Assembly (NCBI RefSeq): GCF_003597395.2
Contig: NC_133778.1
Location: forward strand, 12,342,888 to 12,406,887
Direction: 5' to 3'
DNA length: 64,000 bases
Origin: Chelonoidis abingdonii
Taxonomy: Eukaryota; Chordata; Testudines; Testudinidae
Positions 1 through 11,449 of this stretch are shown piece by piece. A model generated the notes under the pieces. That model saw only the letters and a list, made by a program, of their open reading frames with translations. It was not told where the DNA came from and made no database searches. Position numbers and translations under genes: made by a program. Position 1 is the first letter of the stretch; every line of letters starts with the position of its first letter.

Positions 1-286
1 TGATCTTAGCTTACTTTTTCTGCTCTGGCTTCTCTCTACTGAATCAGAGCCCTGCCAACTATTCCCTCCAGCCCTTTCTCTCACCTGGATGCCATCAGCA
101 CTTAAACCTGGCTATTTATATTCCTTACAGGTGGGGCTCATCCTGTAATCAGGATTGGCTTAGGCCCAGGCTCTCCAGCTCAAGGGCAAGTCACCTTGTT
201 ACACTTCCTAAATAAGCTCCAACCCTAAAAAGTATCAAGTACAATGAAGTACAGTAGGAAGGAACCCTGGATTGTGTTGCCAGCTT

Positions 287-440
287 GCTGCTAGCTGATG
301 GGGGATCTTGGGCAAATCATTTCACCGCTGTGTGTTTCACTTTCCCCATCTATAAAATGACCTCCTTTGTAAAGTGCTTTCAGATCTACTGCTGAAAAGC
401 TCATAATAATAATAGCTAGCTCTGATAATTATTTATAAAT
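287..440 (+). repeat. MIR/CORE-type SINE fragment
   Basis: Contains GATCTTGGGCAAATCATTT and CCCCATCTATAAAATGA in the order found in MIR-class tRNA-derived SINEs, followed by the AAGTGCTTT segment. The tRNA head is missing. The preceding 286 bases hold nothing I can name. Confidence 0.55.
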
Positions 441-552
441 AGATCTTACAAAGGGATGCAACTGACTGAGGGGAAATTATAATGACCAAGCTGCTTCAGG
501 AACTGAATATGCACAAAGAGGAGGACGTCTCCATCTCACAAGAGAGACACTT

Positions 553-785
553 TTGCCTGCTCATAACTGTTGTTCTTCAAGATGTATTGTTCGTGTCTAT
601 TCCAATCAGGTGTGCGCGCGCCACGAGCATGGTCGTTGGAAACTTTTTCCCTTAGCAGCTCCCATTGGGTCAGCTTGGAAGCCCCCTGGAGTGGTGCCTT
701 CATGGTGCTCAATATATGACCCTGCCAATCCAACTCCCCTTCAATTCCTTCTTGCCAGCTACTCCGACAGAGGGGAAGGTGGGTG
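553..785 (+). repeat. Left inverted terminal repeat of the DIRS-like element
   Basis: Aligned by eye to the reverse complement of 6640-6890. Shared words include ATTCCAATCAGGTG, GGAAACTTTTT, TTAGCAGCTC and CAATATAT, in the same order and spacing. Identity looks like roughly three quarters, consistent with an old insertion. Confidence 0.8.
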
Positions 786-915
786 ATATTGGAATGGATG
801 TGAACACCACATCTCGAAGAACAACAGTTATGAGAAGGTGAATAACCATTTTTTCTTCTTTGAGTGCTTGTTAAGGATTCACTAATTGGAGAATTGCTCT
901 GCTGGAAGCTGCATC

Positions 916-1478
916 CTATCTGGCATGCTGGGTGATGGCATAGTTAGTGGCAAACGTTTGCATGGAAGACCAGGTCGCTGCTCTGCAGATCTCCTGGATA
1001 GGCACCTGGGCCAGGAAGGCGGCTGACAAGGCTTGTGCTCTTGTCAAGTGGGCCATAATAGCTGGCGCTGGGACCTTGACCAGCTTGTAGCCAGTATGGA
1101 TGCAGCTTGTGATACAAGAAGAAATGCATTGTGAAGAGACTGGAAGCCCTTTCATCCAGTCTACCGCCGCCACAACAGTTGGTTCGATTTCCTGAAAGAC
1201 TTCGTGTGCTCGATATAGAATGCTAGCACGCACTGGACATTCAATGAGTGAAGCCTCTGCTCCTGCACACTAGCATGAGGCTTGGGATAGAAGACTGGCA
1301 GAAAGATGTCTTGACCAATGTGGAATTGAGCCACCACCTTCGGCAGAAAGGCTGGGTGAGGCCTAAGTTGTACTTTGTCCTTATGGAAGACCATGTAGGG
1401 GGGATTGGAGATCAGTGCTTTTAATTCGGACACCCTCCTGGCTGATGTGATGGCAATAAGAGATACAGAAGGGAGCAT
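916..1478 (-). pseudogene. DIRS tyrosine recombinase (integrase) remnant
   Basis: Two overlapping minus-strand frames together cover the catalytic half of a lambda-integrase-type tyrosine recombinase, which in DIRS elements inserts a circular DNA intermediate. Upstream frame (1478-1161): the first catalytic arginine lies in SARRVSEL near residue 15. Downstream frame (1233-916): HLTR supplies the H-x-x-R pair, followed by QEICRAATW and FATNYAI, whose tyrosine is at the expected position for the nucleophile. All four diagnostic positions can therefore be read, but a frameshift near 1170-1230 separates them, so no complete enzyme can be made. The N-terminal half is not obvious. Identification as a DIRS-type recombinase rests on these motifs plus the upstream RT and RNase H. 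Confidence 0.75.
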
Positions 1479-1896
1479 GTCACCAATGGCTCGAATGGGG
1501 GCCCATTAGTCTGGAGAGGACCAAATTGAGATCCCAAGCAGGTACAGGTGGTCACAAATGTGGATATAACCTTTCTATGCCCTTCAGGAAACACTCTACC
1601 ATAGGGTTGGCTAATAGAGAGCACTCCGACTCCCCTGGGTGGAATGCCGAGATGGCAGTGAGGTGTACCCTGATGGATGATCCTGCCAATCCCTGCTGCT
1701 TTAGATGCAGTAGATACTCCAGGATGAGTGGTATAGATGCCTGAAGTGGAGGAGTGTGACGCTGCTCACACTAGCACGAGAACTTTTCCCACTTAGTTAC
1801 GTAAGTGGTCCCAATGGAAGATTTCCTGCTACCAAGCAGCACTTCCCTCACCAATTCTGAGCATTGGAGTTCCATTGACTTTAAGCATGAAGCTTC

Positions 1897-2590
1897 CTAC
1901 CCATAAGATGGAAGGACTGGAGGTCTGGTTGAAGGAGGTGACCGTGGCCCTGTGTGATCAGATCGGGGTAGAGCGGCAGTGCGATTGGGGTGTCCACTGA
2001 CAGCTCCAGAAGCATGGTGTACCAATGTTGGTGTGGCCACACAGAGGCCAGCAGAATTGCCTCTGCGGATCTTGAGCAGCACCTTGTGGATGAGTGGGAC
2101 CAGCGGAAAGGCATAGATGAGGCAGTCTTCCCAGGGTAGCATGAATGCGTCCAAGATGGAGCCTGGACTATGTTTTTGGACAGAGCAGAATGTTGGACAC
2201 TTCCTGTTGCTCCTAGTGGCAAAAAGATCTATGTGGGGAAACCCCCACCTTTGGAAGATGGAATGTATGACGTCCGGAAGGATGGACCACTCGTGGTTGT
2301 GAAATGACCTTCTGAGGTGGTCTGCAAGCTTGTTCTGTACTCCTGGGAAATAGCACACTCCATTCACCTGGAGGTGTCCTATACAAAAATCCCAAAGCTG
2401 GAGAGCTTCCCAACAGAGAGGGGAGGAGTGGGCTCTGCCATGCTTGTTTACGTAAAACATGGCGGTGGCGTTGTTGGTCATCACCGCTATGCACTGGCCC
2501 TGCATTCTGGACTACAAGGTCTGGCAGGCTAGTCACACAGCTCTGAGCTCCTTGATAGTGATATAGAGTGAGATCTTGGTCTGAAACCAC
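1897..2590 (-). pseudogene. DIRS RNase H domain remnant
   Basis: The 202-residue frame 2505-1897 and the overlapping frame 2590-2213 carry the RNase H region that follows RT in DIRS elements. Visible motifs are MTNNATAMFYVNKHG, where the family usually has an acidic residue at the third position, then NKLADHLRR with its aspartate, and FPHIDLFATRSNRKCP, a segment typical of DIRS and other YR retroelements between RNase H and recombinase. The Asp-to-Asn change at MTNN removes an expected metal ligand. The frame ends in low-complexity residues near 1900. RNase H would remove the RNA strand during cDNA synthesis; this copy should be inactive. Confidence 0.7.
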
Positions 2591-2691
2591 AGACCTTGTG
2601 TCTGGAGATCTCCTAGGTGGGCCCCTAACCCAGAACTGACACGTCCGCTACTAGGGTCATGGAGGGTTGAAGGGTGTTGAAAGAGACTCCT

Positions 2692-3689
2692 TCATGGACT
2701 GTGCAAGGGTCTAGCCACCAATGGAGGGATTCTAGAACTCACTCTGGCACTGTCACTACTGAGTCCAAGCTGTCTCCTCCTGGGTGACAAGTTGACACGA
2801 GCCATGCTTGGAGTGGTCTGAACCTCAGTCTGGCATGTCTGACCACATAGGTGCAGGCTGCCATGTAGCCGAGGAGATTCAGGCATCCTCTTGAAGTTGT
2901 GGTGGGCGTATTGCCTGAGAGTCTGGATGATGTCTGTCATTGCTTGGAATTGGGACTCCAGCAGGATTGCTCTCGCCTGTACCGAGTCCAGCACCACCCC
3001 GATGAATTATATTCTTTGGGTCGGTGACAGCGATGACTTGTTCACATTGAGGAGGAGTCCTAGTCTCTAAAAGGTAGCTCTGACGAACTGGACATGAGAC
3101 TGCACCAGCTCCCTGGAGCACCCCCACAGCAGCCAGTTGTTGAGGTAAGGATACACCTGTACCTGCCTCTTGCAGAGAAAGGCCGCGACCACCGACATAC
3201 CCTTGGTGAACACTTGGGAGGCTGTCGATAGATGGAATGGGAGCACAAACGTCAGGAAATGTCCATGAGCCGGACAAATGACTATGTGAAAGTATGCATC
3301 TTTCATTTCAAGGGTGGTGTACCAGTCTCCCAGATCCAAGGAAGGTATGATCGTGCTCAGGGAGACCACGCGGAACTTCAATTCCACCATGAACTGGTTG
3401 AGTCCTCACAGGTCTAGAATGGGTCTGAGACCCCCTTTGCCTTGGGGATAAGGAAGTATTGGGAGTAGAATCCCTTGCCCCTTAGCTCCTGAGGAACCTC
3501 CTCCACTGCTCCTATGGCAAGAAGCAATTGCACCTCCTGGATAAGGAGTTGCTCATGAAAAGGTGAAAAGGGTCCCTGAAGAGAGATGGGGAAAGGAGGT
3601 GGGAGGGAGGGGAGGAGCAGAACTGGAGAAAATATCCCACTTCTACTGTGCAGAGCACCCAGCAGTCCGATGTTATTTGTATCAAGCAT
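2692..3689 (-). pseudogene. DIRS reverse transcriptase remnant
   Basis: Three consecutive minus-strand frames give an RT in order. Frame 3689-3414 has the fingers region ending GAVEEVPQELRGKGFYSQYFL. Frame 3390-3067 has DLGDWYTTLEMKDAYFHI (palm motif A, with the aspartate of LEMKDAY kept), FHLSTASQVFTKG (motif B) and YLNNWLLWG, where the family has Y-x-D-D. Frame 2997-2692 has VQARAILLESQFQAM of the thumb/connection region. Motifs and order fit DIRS RT, not CR1 or Penelope. Both motif C aspartates are asparagine, so the polymerase is catalytically dead in addition to being frameshifted near 3400 and 3060. Confidence 0.8.
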
Positions 3690-4114
3690 GGTAGAAGTGG
3701 GATAGACTATTCATGAAGCATGGGGAAGGATCCAGAATCACAGCAGGTATGCCATCCTCGGATGTCCCTTCAAAAGCCTTGTTTGGAGCCCAGCGATGGC
3801 TTGGTCAGGCCCCGCCCCTGCCCTGAAGGTGGGTTTGAAGGCTCGCGCCTGTTATTTCTACCCTAAGGCAGTAGAAGTCCTGCCTTGGGTGGGGATAGTA
3901 CTGCCACTGCTGCTGCAGCTGGGGCTTGAAATGCTTGCACTGGGTAGCCGGCGTGTGCATCCCCAATGACTTCATAGTTGCCCTAGAGTCTTTCAGGCTG
4001 TGTAGCTTTCAGTCGACTGGTCTGGTCCGAGAACAGCCCTGTGCCCTCAAAGGGAAGGTCCTGCAAGGTGTGTTGAACTTCCAGAGATAACCCGGACACT
4101 TGGACACAGGAAGT

Positions 4115-4748
4115 TCATCTCATCACCGCCCCCAAGGAGAGGGTATAGCCAGCTGAATCAGCAGAGGCAAGGGAGGCCTGTAGGGAGGTCCTTGCTACTG
4201 CCTTCTCCTCCTTGACTATGGTGGAAAATTCCATCCTTGACTCTGCTGGAAGCAACTCCTTATACTTAGACACAGAAGTCCAAGAATTAAAATTGTACCT
4301 GCTAAGGATAGCCTGCTGGTTGGCTAGCCTAAGCTGGAGGACCCCTGCAGCATGGATCTTCCCGCCAAAAAGGTCCATGCATATAGCCTCCTTAGAGTTG
4401 GGGGCTGGTGGCTGTTGCCGATGCTCCTTTTCATTTACCGAAAAGACCACCAAGGAGCAAGGGTGGGTGAGAGAAAAGGTACTTGTAGTCCTTGGAAGGA
4501 ACAAAGTATTTCCTCTCTACACCACTGGTGGTGGGCAGAATGAAGGCTGGTATCTGCCACAGGGTCTTATTAGTGTTTTGAATGGTCTTTATTAGTGTGA
4601 GCATCACCCAAATGTCTAGCATAGTATCCCTTGCCTTGACCACTTCCTCTGCCTTCAGGCCCGTGTTGCAGGCAATGCAACAGAGCAGGTCTTGGTGTGC
4701 CTTGTGGTCAATAGGAAGGGGCCCTGAAGCTGATGCCCCTGCTACCAC
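4115..4748 (-). pseudogene. DIRS ORF1 (gag-like) core remnant
   Basis: Two minus-strand frames (4748-4431 and 4504-4115) show a helical, lysine/alanine-rich segment with LFGGKIHAAGVLQLRLANQQAI, then LSRYNFNSW, then alanine-rich repeats (KAVARTSLQASLASADSAG). This pattern is characteristic of the conserved part of DIRS ORF1 proteins, which are thought to package element RNA. It lies just upstream of the RT on the coding strand, as expected. The frames overlap out of phase, so the copy is interrupted. Confidence 0.55.
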
Positions 4749-5495
4749 CTCATTGGGTTGGGAAGATGAGGTGGCAAGTGGTGGAACAGGTCCTCCTGTC
4801 CCTCAAGTTGCCTGGGTTGCTCCTGGACTGTACCAGGCTCCGCCACTGGCTCAGCAAAGGAGGCTCTCTCATAGACTAGCAGCAGGTCCTCAGGTGGTTC
4901 TGACCCCACCTCTGCAGTCTGAGGGGGTGGCTTGGAGAGGGCAGCTTCAGCTCCCCAAGGGGCAGGTCTATCTCAAGGTGACTGGGAAGGGCGGCATCAC
5001 AAGGTCACAGACCTAGAGCCCCTGGAAGGGGTAACCTGGGCCTGATGGTAAGCCGAGTGGGTCAAAAAGGGCCATTGTGTGTGGGGTTGCCACTGCAGCT
5101 GCCAGGCCACACGTGCATCCCTTTGGTGCCTGCCCGACCTGTGCTGACTGCATCTCGAATAATATGAGTTGGCATCAGATGCTGAAGAGCCCAAGCGCAG
5201 TGCCGAAGCCCTATGTGCTGGCCACCGGTGTCATGTGGAAGAGGCAGGGGACCAGTATCACGACAGTCTTGCCGAGGATTGATGCTGGCAGTCTGATGAT
5301 TGCGACTGGTGCTGTGGGTCCGGTGCCGGCGATCAGCTGCTGGGCTCCGGAGCCACTTGACGGTGCCAGGACTGCAGGGTGTTGTGGACTGGTGCAGCTC
5401 TGTCCTCAGTGCCAGGGAGATAGATCACCGTGTCCCCGGTGCCAGGCGTGTTCCTGCTGGACTTGGTGTCAGAGAATGATGTTGCGGTGATAGGA

Positions 5496-6310
5496 TCAAG
5501 TCCGCTGCATCATGGTGAGTTTGCCTCTGGATGGTACTGGTCTCAATGGTACCAGAGACTTGTCCCTAATAATTAGGGACTGAGCCGCAGTCACCTCTAT
5601 GAGATATCTTGCGGCTTCAAAAGTGTCTGGGGTGGTGGGTGGCTCCAACACCTCCACCTGGCACTGCACGGCCTGAGAGTCACTATGTGCCAGACTCGAT
5701 GGTGCCTTCTGGGGTGCCGGAGTCGATGGCACCGACTCTTGCTGTCTGGGAGACAGGTCCTTCCTTGTGTGCAGCGATGCGTCCCCTGGCAATTCTGCAG
5801 CTCTCAGAGGAGAGCGCCCTCGCAGTCTTTTTATGTCACCTGTGGGGCACCAGGGAAGTAGAGCGGAGCTGGGCCACTGCTCCCTGTTGCAGTGCCGAGG
5901 CTCTCTCGTATTAGACTGCTTCCTCGGCCCCAAGTCATGACCTGATGCCAGAGCACTCCGCACCGACGCACTCGGCCCGAGCCTGGGCGGTCTGAAGCCG
6001 CTGGATGAAGTGTAGATTCCATGAGCAGCTGCTTCAAAGGGAAATCCCGCCACTTTTTCATCCTAGGTTTAAAAGTCCTGCAGATTTTGCAGCGCTCGGT
6101 CTCATGTGCCTCCCCCAGACGCGTCAGGCAAGAGTCGAGGGGATCACTACTTGGCATGGGCTTGTGGCATGTGCTGCAAGACTTAAAGCCTTGAGCTTGC
6201 GGCATGTTCCAGAGCCCAAGAAGGGGCTGATGGGATAGGGAAAGATCCCGCTCACAAACACTTATACCAGGGGTTGGCAACCTTTCAGAAGCAGTGTGTC
6301 GAGTCTTCAT
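5496..6310 (-). pseudogene. DIRS ORF1 N-terminal part with cysteine cluster
   Basis: Frames 6310-5831 and 6053-5496 form the start of the element's first gene. The upstream frame holds a cysteine/histidine cluster: CSTCHKPMPSSD, then CLTRLGEAHETERCKIC, followed by basic FKPRMKKWRDFPLKQLLME. C-x2-C plus H-x4-C-x2-C spacing looks like a zinc-binding motif, usual for nucleic-acid-binding ORF1 proteins of this group. The second frame is rich in Ser, Pro and charged residues and resembles a linker. No start codon can be defended because the right terminal repeat and the hAT insertion lie directly upstream. Confidence 0.55.
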
Positions 6311-6576
6311 TTATTCACTCTAATTTAAGGTTTTGCGTGCCAGTAATACATTTTAACGTTTTTAGAAGGACTCTTTCTATAAGTCTATAATATATAACTA
6401 AATATTGTTGGATGTAAAGTAAATAAGGTTTTTAAAATGTTTAAGAAGCTTCATTTAAAATTAAATTAAAATGCAGAGCCCCCCTCCCACCCCCCAGACT
6501 GGTGGCCAGGACCCGGGCAGTGTGAGTCAGCTCGTATGCCGTCTCTGGTACCTTTGCCATAGGTTGTCTGATCCTG
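6268..6576 (+). mobile_element. Nonautonomous hAT element, 309 bp, nested in DIRS
   Basis: Begins CAGGGGTTGGCAACC and ends with a degenerate reverse complement (AGGTTGTCTGATCCTG). The flanks are ACTTATAC (6260-6267) and ACCTATAC (6577-6584), an 8-bp target duplication with one mismatch, the hAT signature. The interior is AT-rich with no coding capacity. A 3' piece of a related family is at 37512-37681. It is younger than the DIRS host. Confidence 0.85.
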
Positions 6577-6639
6577 ACCTATACTAACAACTATAACTAT
6601 ACTAACAACTACAAAACAAGAAAACAAGAAGAAGAACTA

Positions 6640-6890
6640 GATTAGGTAACTACACCAAGGGAGCACTTGCAAAACAAGCGAGTCACCATTCCAACGGCTG
6701 CCACAGATGGTAAGAAAGAACTGATGGGGGGTCGGGTTGGCAGGGTTATATATTGAGGGCCATGAAAGCACCAGTCCAGCGGGCTCCCCAGCTGACCCAA
6801 CGTGAGCTGCTAAGGAAAAAAGTTTCCAATCATCGTGCACGCAGCGTGCGCCCACCTGATTGGAATTGACTTGAACAAGCACTTGAAGAA
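6640..6890 (-). repeat. Right inverted terminal repeat of the DIRS-like element
   Basis: Reverse complement of the left terminal repeat at 553-785. In this orientation it would be the 5' terminus of the minus-strand element and would contain its promoter. The outermost part, an AAGCACTTGAAGA-type sequence, recurs at the right end of the second DIRS copy near 38143-38156. Confidence 0.8.
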
Positions 6891-6899
6891 GAAGAGTCA

Positions 6900-7914
6900 T
6901 TTATCAGTATCTCTGAAGCTGTTTTTTTCCAGAGAAATATATGTACAAAACTTTAACATAGTTTATTTTAAGGATTTCTTCTTTGATTCAGGCAATGTCC
7001 ACGCAGTTCCACAGTGTGGACTATGGAGGTGTGAACTGAAGAGCACACCAGAGAGTTCCATTCTAACTACTCCATGTGGATGTGGTACATAGCTCACATT
7101 AGCTTAGTCCTGTCTGAAAGAGGACTATGTTACCAGCGACTAGGTACCAGTTTGCACCAGCAGCATCCATACGTGGCACTTACAATGCAACTCTATGGTA
7201 CACTTTACAATTCACAGCCCCACAGTCCACCCCCCTAGTTTGAAATATAGACAAATCTGTTACACAGTTTTTCATGTGACATATCATCATACTTTTTAAA
7301 GAAACTTTAGATACTACTTTCACAGAGTATTGGATTTTACTCTTTAATACACTTTTGAACTGTTTCTTTAAAGAGTGAGAATTTGTCCCCTTCTATGCAA
7401 GCGCTGTTCACTTATTGGCCTACAATGTCCCCTTTCTTATCTCATAAGAGATATTGTAGCTGCCATTGCAATTAAGCATCACTGCACTGTTTCCATCCTG
7501 AGATTCTGCCATGGCTTAGGCCAGCATCAGCTGGCACAAACTCTTCAGTCAGAGCACATTACTGTGATTAATGTAACTCTTTAAATGCTTCACTCCTTAA
7601 GAGTGTGAATCCTGTATTATTCTGGAACATGAAATTCATTCTTAACTATGAAAATCCTATTGCACCTCAAGGCCCAGATGATGTAAATAGCGGTAGCTAC
7701 CCTGATGTCCAATTGAAATGTGATTTCAGTGGAGCTACCCCAATTTAATTCAACTGAAAATCTGACTGATTGTATTAGAGAGCCAGACTTACTACTGAGG
7801 TAACTACTTTGCATGGAGTTCAGAACTTGAACCAGTTTTAGATTCTGCCTAGTGCAGTGAACATTTAGTACAAATTTTTGTTTATTAACTTACACAGAAT
7901 AATACTTAGCTCTT
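6900..7914. other. No recognised feature
   Basis: AT-rich unique-looking sequence. Only short uninformative frames; no family motif seen on either strand. Confidence 0.5.
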
Positions 7915-8155
7915 AAATAGTGCCTAACATCAGTAGATCTCAAAGCGCTTCATAATATTTAACGTATTTATCCTCACAACATCGCTGTAAGGTAGGGAAG
8001 TATTATTATATCGTTTTATAGATGAGGAACTGAGGGACAGAAAGGCTATAATGAATTGCTCACGGTCATGTCAGAAGTCCATGGTAAAGAAGGAAATTGA
8101 ACCAGGTCTCCCCAGTCCTAGGCTAGTGCCCTAACCACTGGTCCATCCTTCCTCA
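7915..8155 (-). repeat. MIR-type SINE, antisense
   Basis: Antisense MIR words in order: CCTCACAAC, GTAAGGTAGGGAAGTATTATTAT, TAGATGAGGAACTGAGG, GCTCACGGTCATGT, GAACCAGGTCTCCCCAGTCC. A nearly full-length ancient copy. Confidence 0.7.
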
Positions 8156-8159
8156 CGTT

Positions 8160-9028
8160 TTTTCTCCTCTTCAGTTCTCATGATGGACTAGCTCAGTGTG
8201 GAGCTTCTGAGTCCTGGTCCGCAAAGGAACCCAAACCTGCTCTCTTTGAAGTCATAGGTGTCAACTGTGATCAGGACTGGACCCCAAGGTAATAATTATT
8301 TAGCATAGTGAAATAAATACACAATCCTTATAGGGAGAGTATCATTCAACAAAAATGCGACAGCCAGACTGTGTTCTCTGATTGGAAGGTAAATGCCAAC
8401 AAGTTTTGGCAGAGACAGGAGCTCTTCATTGTTTAATCCTCATTCTGTGTTCAAGCACTAACCCTAAGAGCAGTAGGAAATCCTCAGTGCAACACAGCTG
8501 AGATGTAGTACACTGAGGATTTCTTGCAAATGCAAACATTGACTGCAAAAATGTATGTGCTATTTCAACATCAACAATAAGCATTTGTATACACAAAAGT
8601 CAAAGAAATGGAGAAGTTAAGATCCCAAAGCAATGTGTACTTATTATTATGTATTAGTTTTGTTTGCTCTAGCATCCACAATGTGCTAGACATTTGTATT
8701 ACATTGCACATTAAAGGCCTTACACTTCTCTCTCCACACTATGTACAAGACAGAATAATGCACTTCCTGACTGTAAAATTAAATATTCTATTACTTTATC
8801 ATCTACGGCAAAGAACACTGACTTCTAAACAGTGACCATGAGAGAATGTCCATGAACCTGGCCGTTCTGAGCACAATGGCCTTAGTCTCTGCTGATACTG
8901 AAAACAAATGACCCCTTCTATATGCCCAGAGTGTCATTTACAAGTCACGGTATCTTTGTTATTTAAAATTACAGTGAAATGGATTGCATCAGCCAATCGC
9001 AATGCCAGGATGATGTCTGATATTACTA
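8160..9028. other. No recognised feature
   Basis: Unique-looking sequence without a coding frame or repeat that I can name. Confidence 0.5.
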
Positions 9029-9375
9029 CTACTAAGCTCTTACATAGTGGTACCATAGATCTCAAAACATCTTACGCAGGGGAGTAAGTATCATTATTTC
9101 CATTTGACAGATAGGGAAACTGAGGCATGGGGCAGTAAAGTAAAATGTCCAAGGTGTCTCAGCAAGTCTATGAGAGCACCGGAATATAATGCAGGTCTCC
9201 CAACTTCCAGTTCAGTGCTCCATCCGCTATTTTATAAATGGGAAACTGAGGCATAGAAAGGCTAAGTAATTTTCCCAAGATCACCCAGGAAAGGTATAGC
9301 AGAGCTAAGAATTGGACTCCCATCTCCTGAGTCCTAGTACAGTGCCTTAACCATCAGACCATCCTTCCTACCAAG
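9029..9375 (-). repeat. Two adjacent antisense MIR-type SINE pieces
   Basis: The characteristic antisense core (AGGGAAACTGAGGCATGG, then GCAGGTCTCCCAACTTCCAG) ends near 9235. A second core (GGGAAACTGAGGCATAGAAAGG, then TTGGACTCCCATCTCCTGAG) follows at once to 9375. The arrangement is either two insertions or an old local duplication. Confidence 0.6.
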
Positions 9376-9612
9376 ATATTAAGATATATATCTACTTATT
9401 AACCCAATTTACAAATTTTCTGAGGTACCTAAAAGGGTTCTTCCTTCTCTGTCATGTATCTTTACTGTGGGGACACATTCCCACCTCTGACAGCAGCACT
9501 CTTCAGGACAACTTTGTGGCCCTCAGTCAGGATTTTTCTGAGAAAAAAATTATGGGGCCCTCCCTTACACTTAACAGATTTTTCAGGAGTGAGACTCAAC
9601 AGTAATTTTAGA

Positions 9613-9886
9613 CAGGGCCGGCTCCAGGCCTCAGCGTGCCAATCACGTGCTTGGGGCGGCATGCCACGGGGGGCGCTCTGCTGGTTGCCGGAAGGGTAGC
9701 AGGCGGCTCCGGTGGAGCATCCGCAGGCCTGCCTGCGGGAGGTCCACCGGAGCTGCGGGACCAGCGGACCCTCCGCAGGGACGCCTGCAGGAGGTTCACC
9801 GGAGCCGCGGGACCGGCGAGCAGTGGAGTGCCCCCCCGCAGCATGCCGCCGTGCTTGGGGCAGCAAAATGGCTAGAGCCGGCCCTG
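9613..9886 (+). mobile_element. Nonautonomous hAT element, 274 bp
   Basis: Terminal inverted repeats CAGGGCCGGCTCCAG and CTAGAGCCGGCCCTG. Perfect 8-bp target duplication ATTTTAGA at 9605-9612 and 9887-9894. The GC- and CpG-rich interior contains variant repeats of a GGTCCACCGGAGC-type unit, which makes it open in several frames on both strands. Those frames are not genes. Confidence 0.92.
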
Positions 9887-10163
9887 ATTTTAGATAGGAA
9901 GTTTGAGTACCATCCCAGCAAGATTAGCTGCAGCTGCCTTAATGCAGAGTCCACCAATTCTTCTGCTGTGTCCTGCTGCTGCCTGGTTTGAATTAATCCT
10001 TGTTCTATGGCTTCCACTTCAGATCAGTAACAACCCAGCATGCACAATATGACTCAGAAGTTCCAAAGCACATAAGTACAGGGGTTTTCAAAATACCCTG
10101 TGTACTCTGGGGATCTACTATGCAGGGAACACCAGAATACAAAGCAGAAATAGGGGCCAGCAA

Positions 10164-10382
10164 CAGGGGTAGTTCCAGGCCCCAGCATGCCAAGCGCGTG
10201 CTTGGGGAGGCAAGCCGTGGGGGGCACTTTGCAGGCGCTGTGAGGGCGGCAGGCAGGTTGCCTCCGGCAGCTTGCCTGTGGAGGGTCCACTGGTCCCGCG
10301 GCTTCGGTGGGTCCGCAGGCAAACCGCTGGAGGCAGCCTGCCTGCCGTGCTTGGGGCGGCAAAATCCCTAGAGCCGCCCCTG
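10164..10382 (+). mobile_element. Nonautonomous hAT element, 219 bp
   Basis: Starts CAGGGGTAGTTCCAGG and ends CCTAGAGCCGCCCCTG. Target duplication GCCAGCAA (10156-10163) versus GCCACCAA (10383-10390), 7 of 8. Same family style as the element at 9613, with a shared GTGCTTGGGG-rich interior. Confidence 0.88.
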
Positions 10383-10390
10383 GCCACCAA

Positions 10391-10888
10391 ACACCTCTGC
10401 CAAAACTTATGGAAGACAAATGGTGTGTGAGTGGATTTTATCTAAATCAGTCCCAAAATTCAAGAAAGGTTTGACATAGTGTAAGAGATATGTGAAGTAT
10501 TAGAAAGTATTGCGCATCTAAATTAGTGCATTCATGTCAAATCTCAGCCTTGTCTATATCAATGTGGCTAAAATGCAAGGATTCTGCTTTGCCAGCAGTT
10601 TTAGATAGAAGTCTAAGCAGTCAACTTCACTAGGCAAACGTCAGCAGAGTCAAACTTGTTACTTTGCTTGCAAAATGTGAGCACTTTATTACGAGGGAGA
10701 TTGCCAGAAAGCAACTTAGTGACTCAAAAACCTCTGTGGTGAGGAGCAGGAATCTATTTCCATTTCAAAAAATCATTTGACAGCTCTGCAACATCAGTTT
10801 GTAGCTCGGCTTTGAAAATTACATCTTTCTACATCTGATGTTAGTCACTGACTTGCAACTTTCAAACTTGTAAACACAGATCAATCAT
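10391..10888. other. No recognised feature
   Basis: Unique-looking spacer between the hAT and the CR1 tail. Confidence 0.5.
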
Positions 10889-11449
10889 TGAATCTTAGAA
10901 ATATAGGGCCGGTAAGGACCTTGGGAGATCATCAACCGCAGCTTCCTGCACTGAGGCAGGAGCAAGAAATAGACCATCTATCACAAGAGTTTGTTCATTT
11001 GACTCTTAAAAATCTCCACTGTTGAGGATTCCACATCTCCCCTTGGAAGCCTATTTCAGTACTTAACTACCCTTAGTGAGAAAGCTTTTCCTAATATCTA
11101 ACCTAAATCTCTCTTGCTGCAGATTAAGCCAATTACTTCTTGTCCTACCTTCAGAGGACATGGAGAACAATTGATCGCCATCCTCTTCATAAAAATCCTT
11201 AACATAGCTGAAGACTGTTAACAGGTCCTCCCCTCAGTCTTCTTTTCTGATGACTAAACCTGCCCTGTATTTTTAACCTTCCTCATGCTTCCAGTTTTCT
11301 GAACCTTCTCATTTTTGTTGCTCTCCTCTGAACACTCTTTAATTTATACAATTATTTCCTAAACTGTGGCACCCAGAATTAGACACATGACTTTCGTGGA
11401 GGCCTCACCAGTGCAGAGCAGAGAGGGACAACTACCTCCCATGTCTTAC

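Larger units (their letters stand above)
540..6895 (-). mobile_element. DIRS-like tyrosine-recombinase retroelement, full length, decayed
   Basis: Read on the minus strand this unit has the DIRS order: gag-like ORF1 (about 6310-3960), reverse transcriptase (3689-2700), RNase H (2590-1900), then tyrosine recombinase (1478-916). The ends are inverted relative to each other, as in DIRS and unlike LTR elements: about 553-785 on the plus strand matches the reverse complement of about 6640-6890. A short stretch near 811-836 is the inverted complement of 556-580, which resembles the internal complementary region used for circle formation in DIRS. All frames carry stops or frameshifts, so the copy is dead. 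A 309-bp hAT sits inside it near the right end. Boundaries are good to about 20 bp. No target duplication is expected for this class and I see none. Confidence 0.85.

Noticed and set aside
4212..5490. Plus-strand frames of 127-144 codons
   Set aside because: These are antisense shadows of the DIRS ORF1 region.
9462..9897. Overlapping 60-134-codon frames on both strands
   Set aside because: They lie in the CpG-rich nonautonomous hAT at 9613-9886; GC-rich repeats lack stops in all frames.
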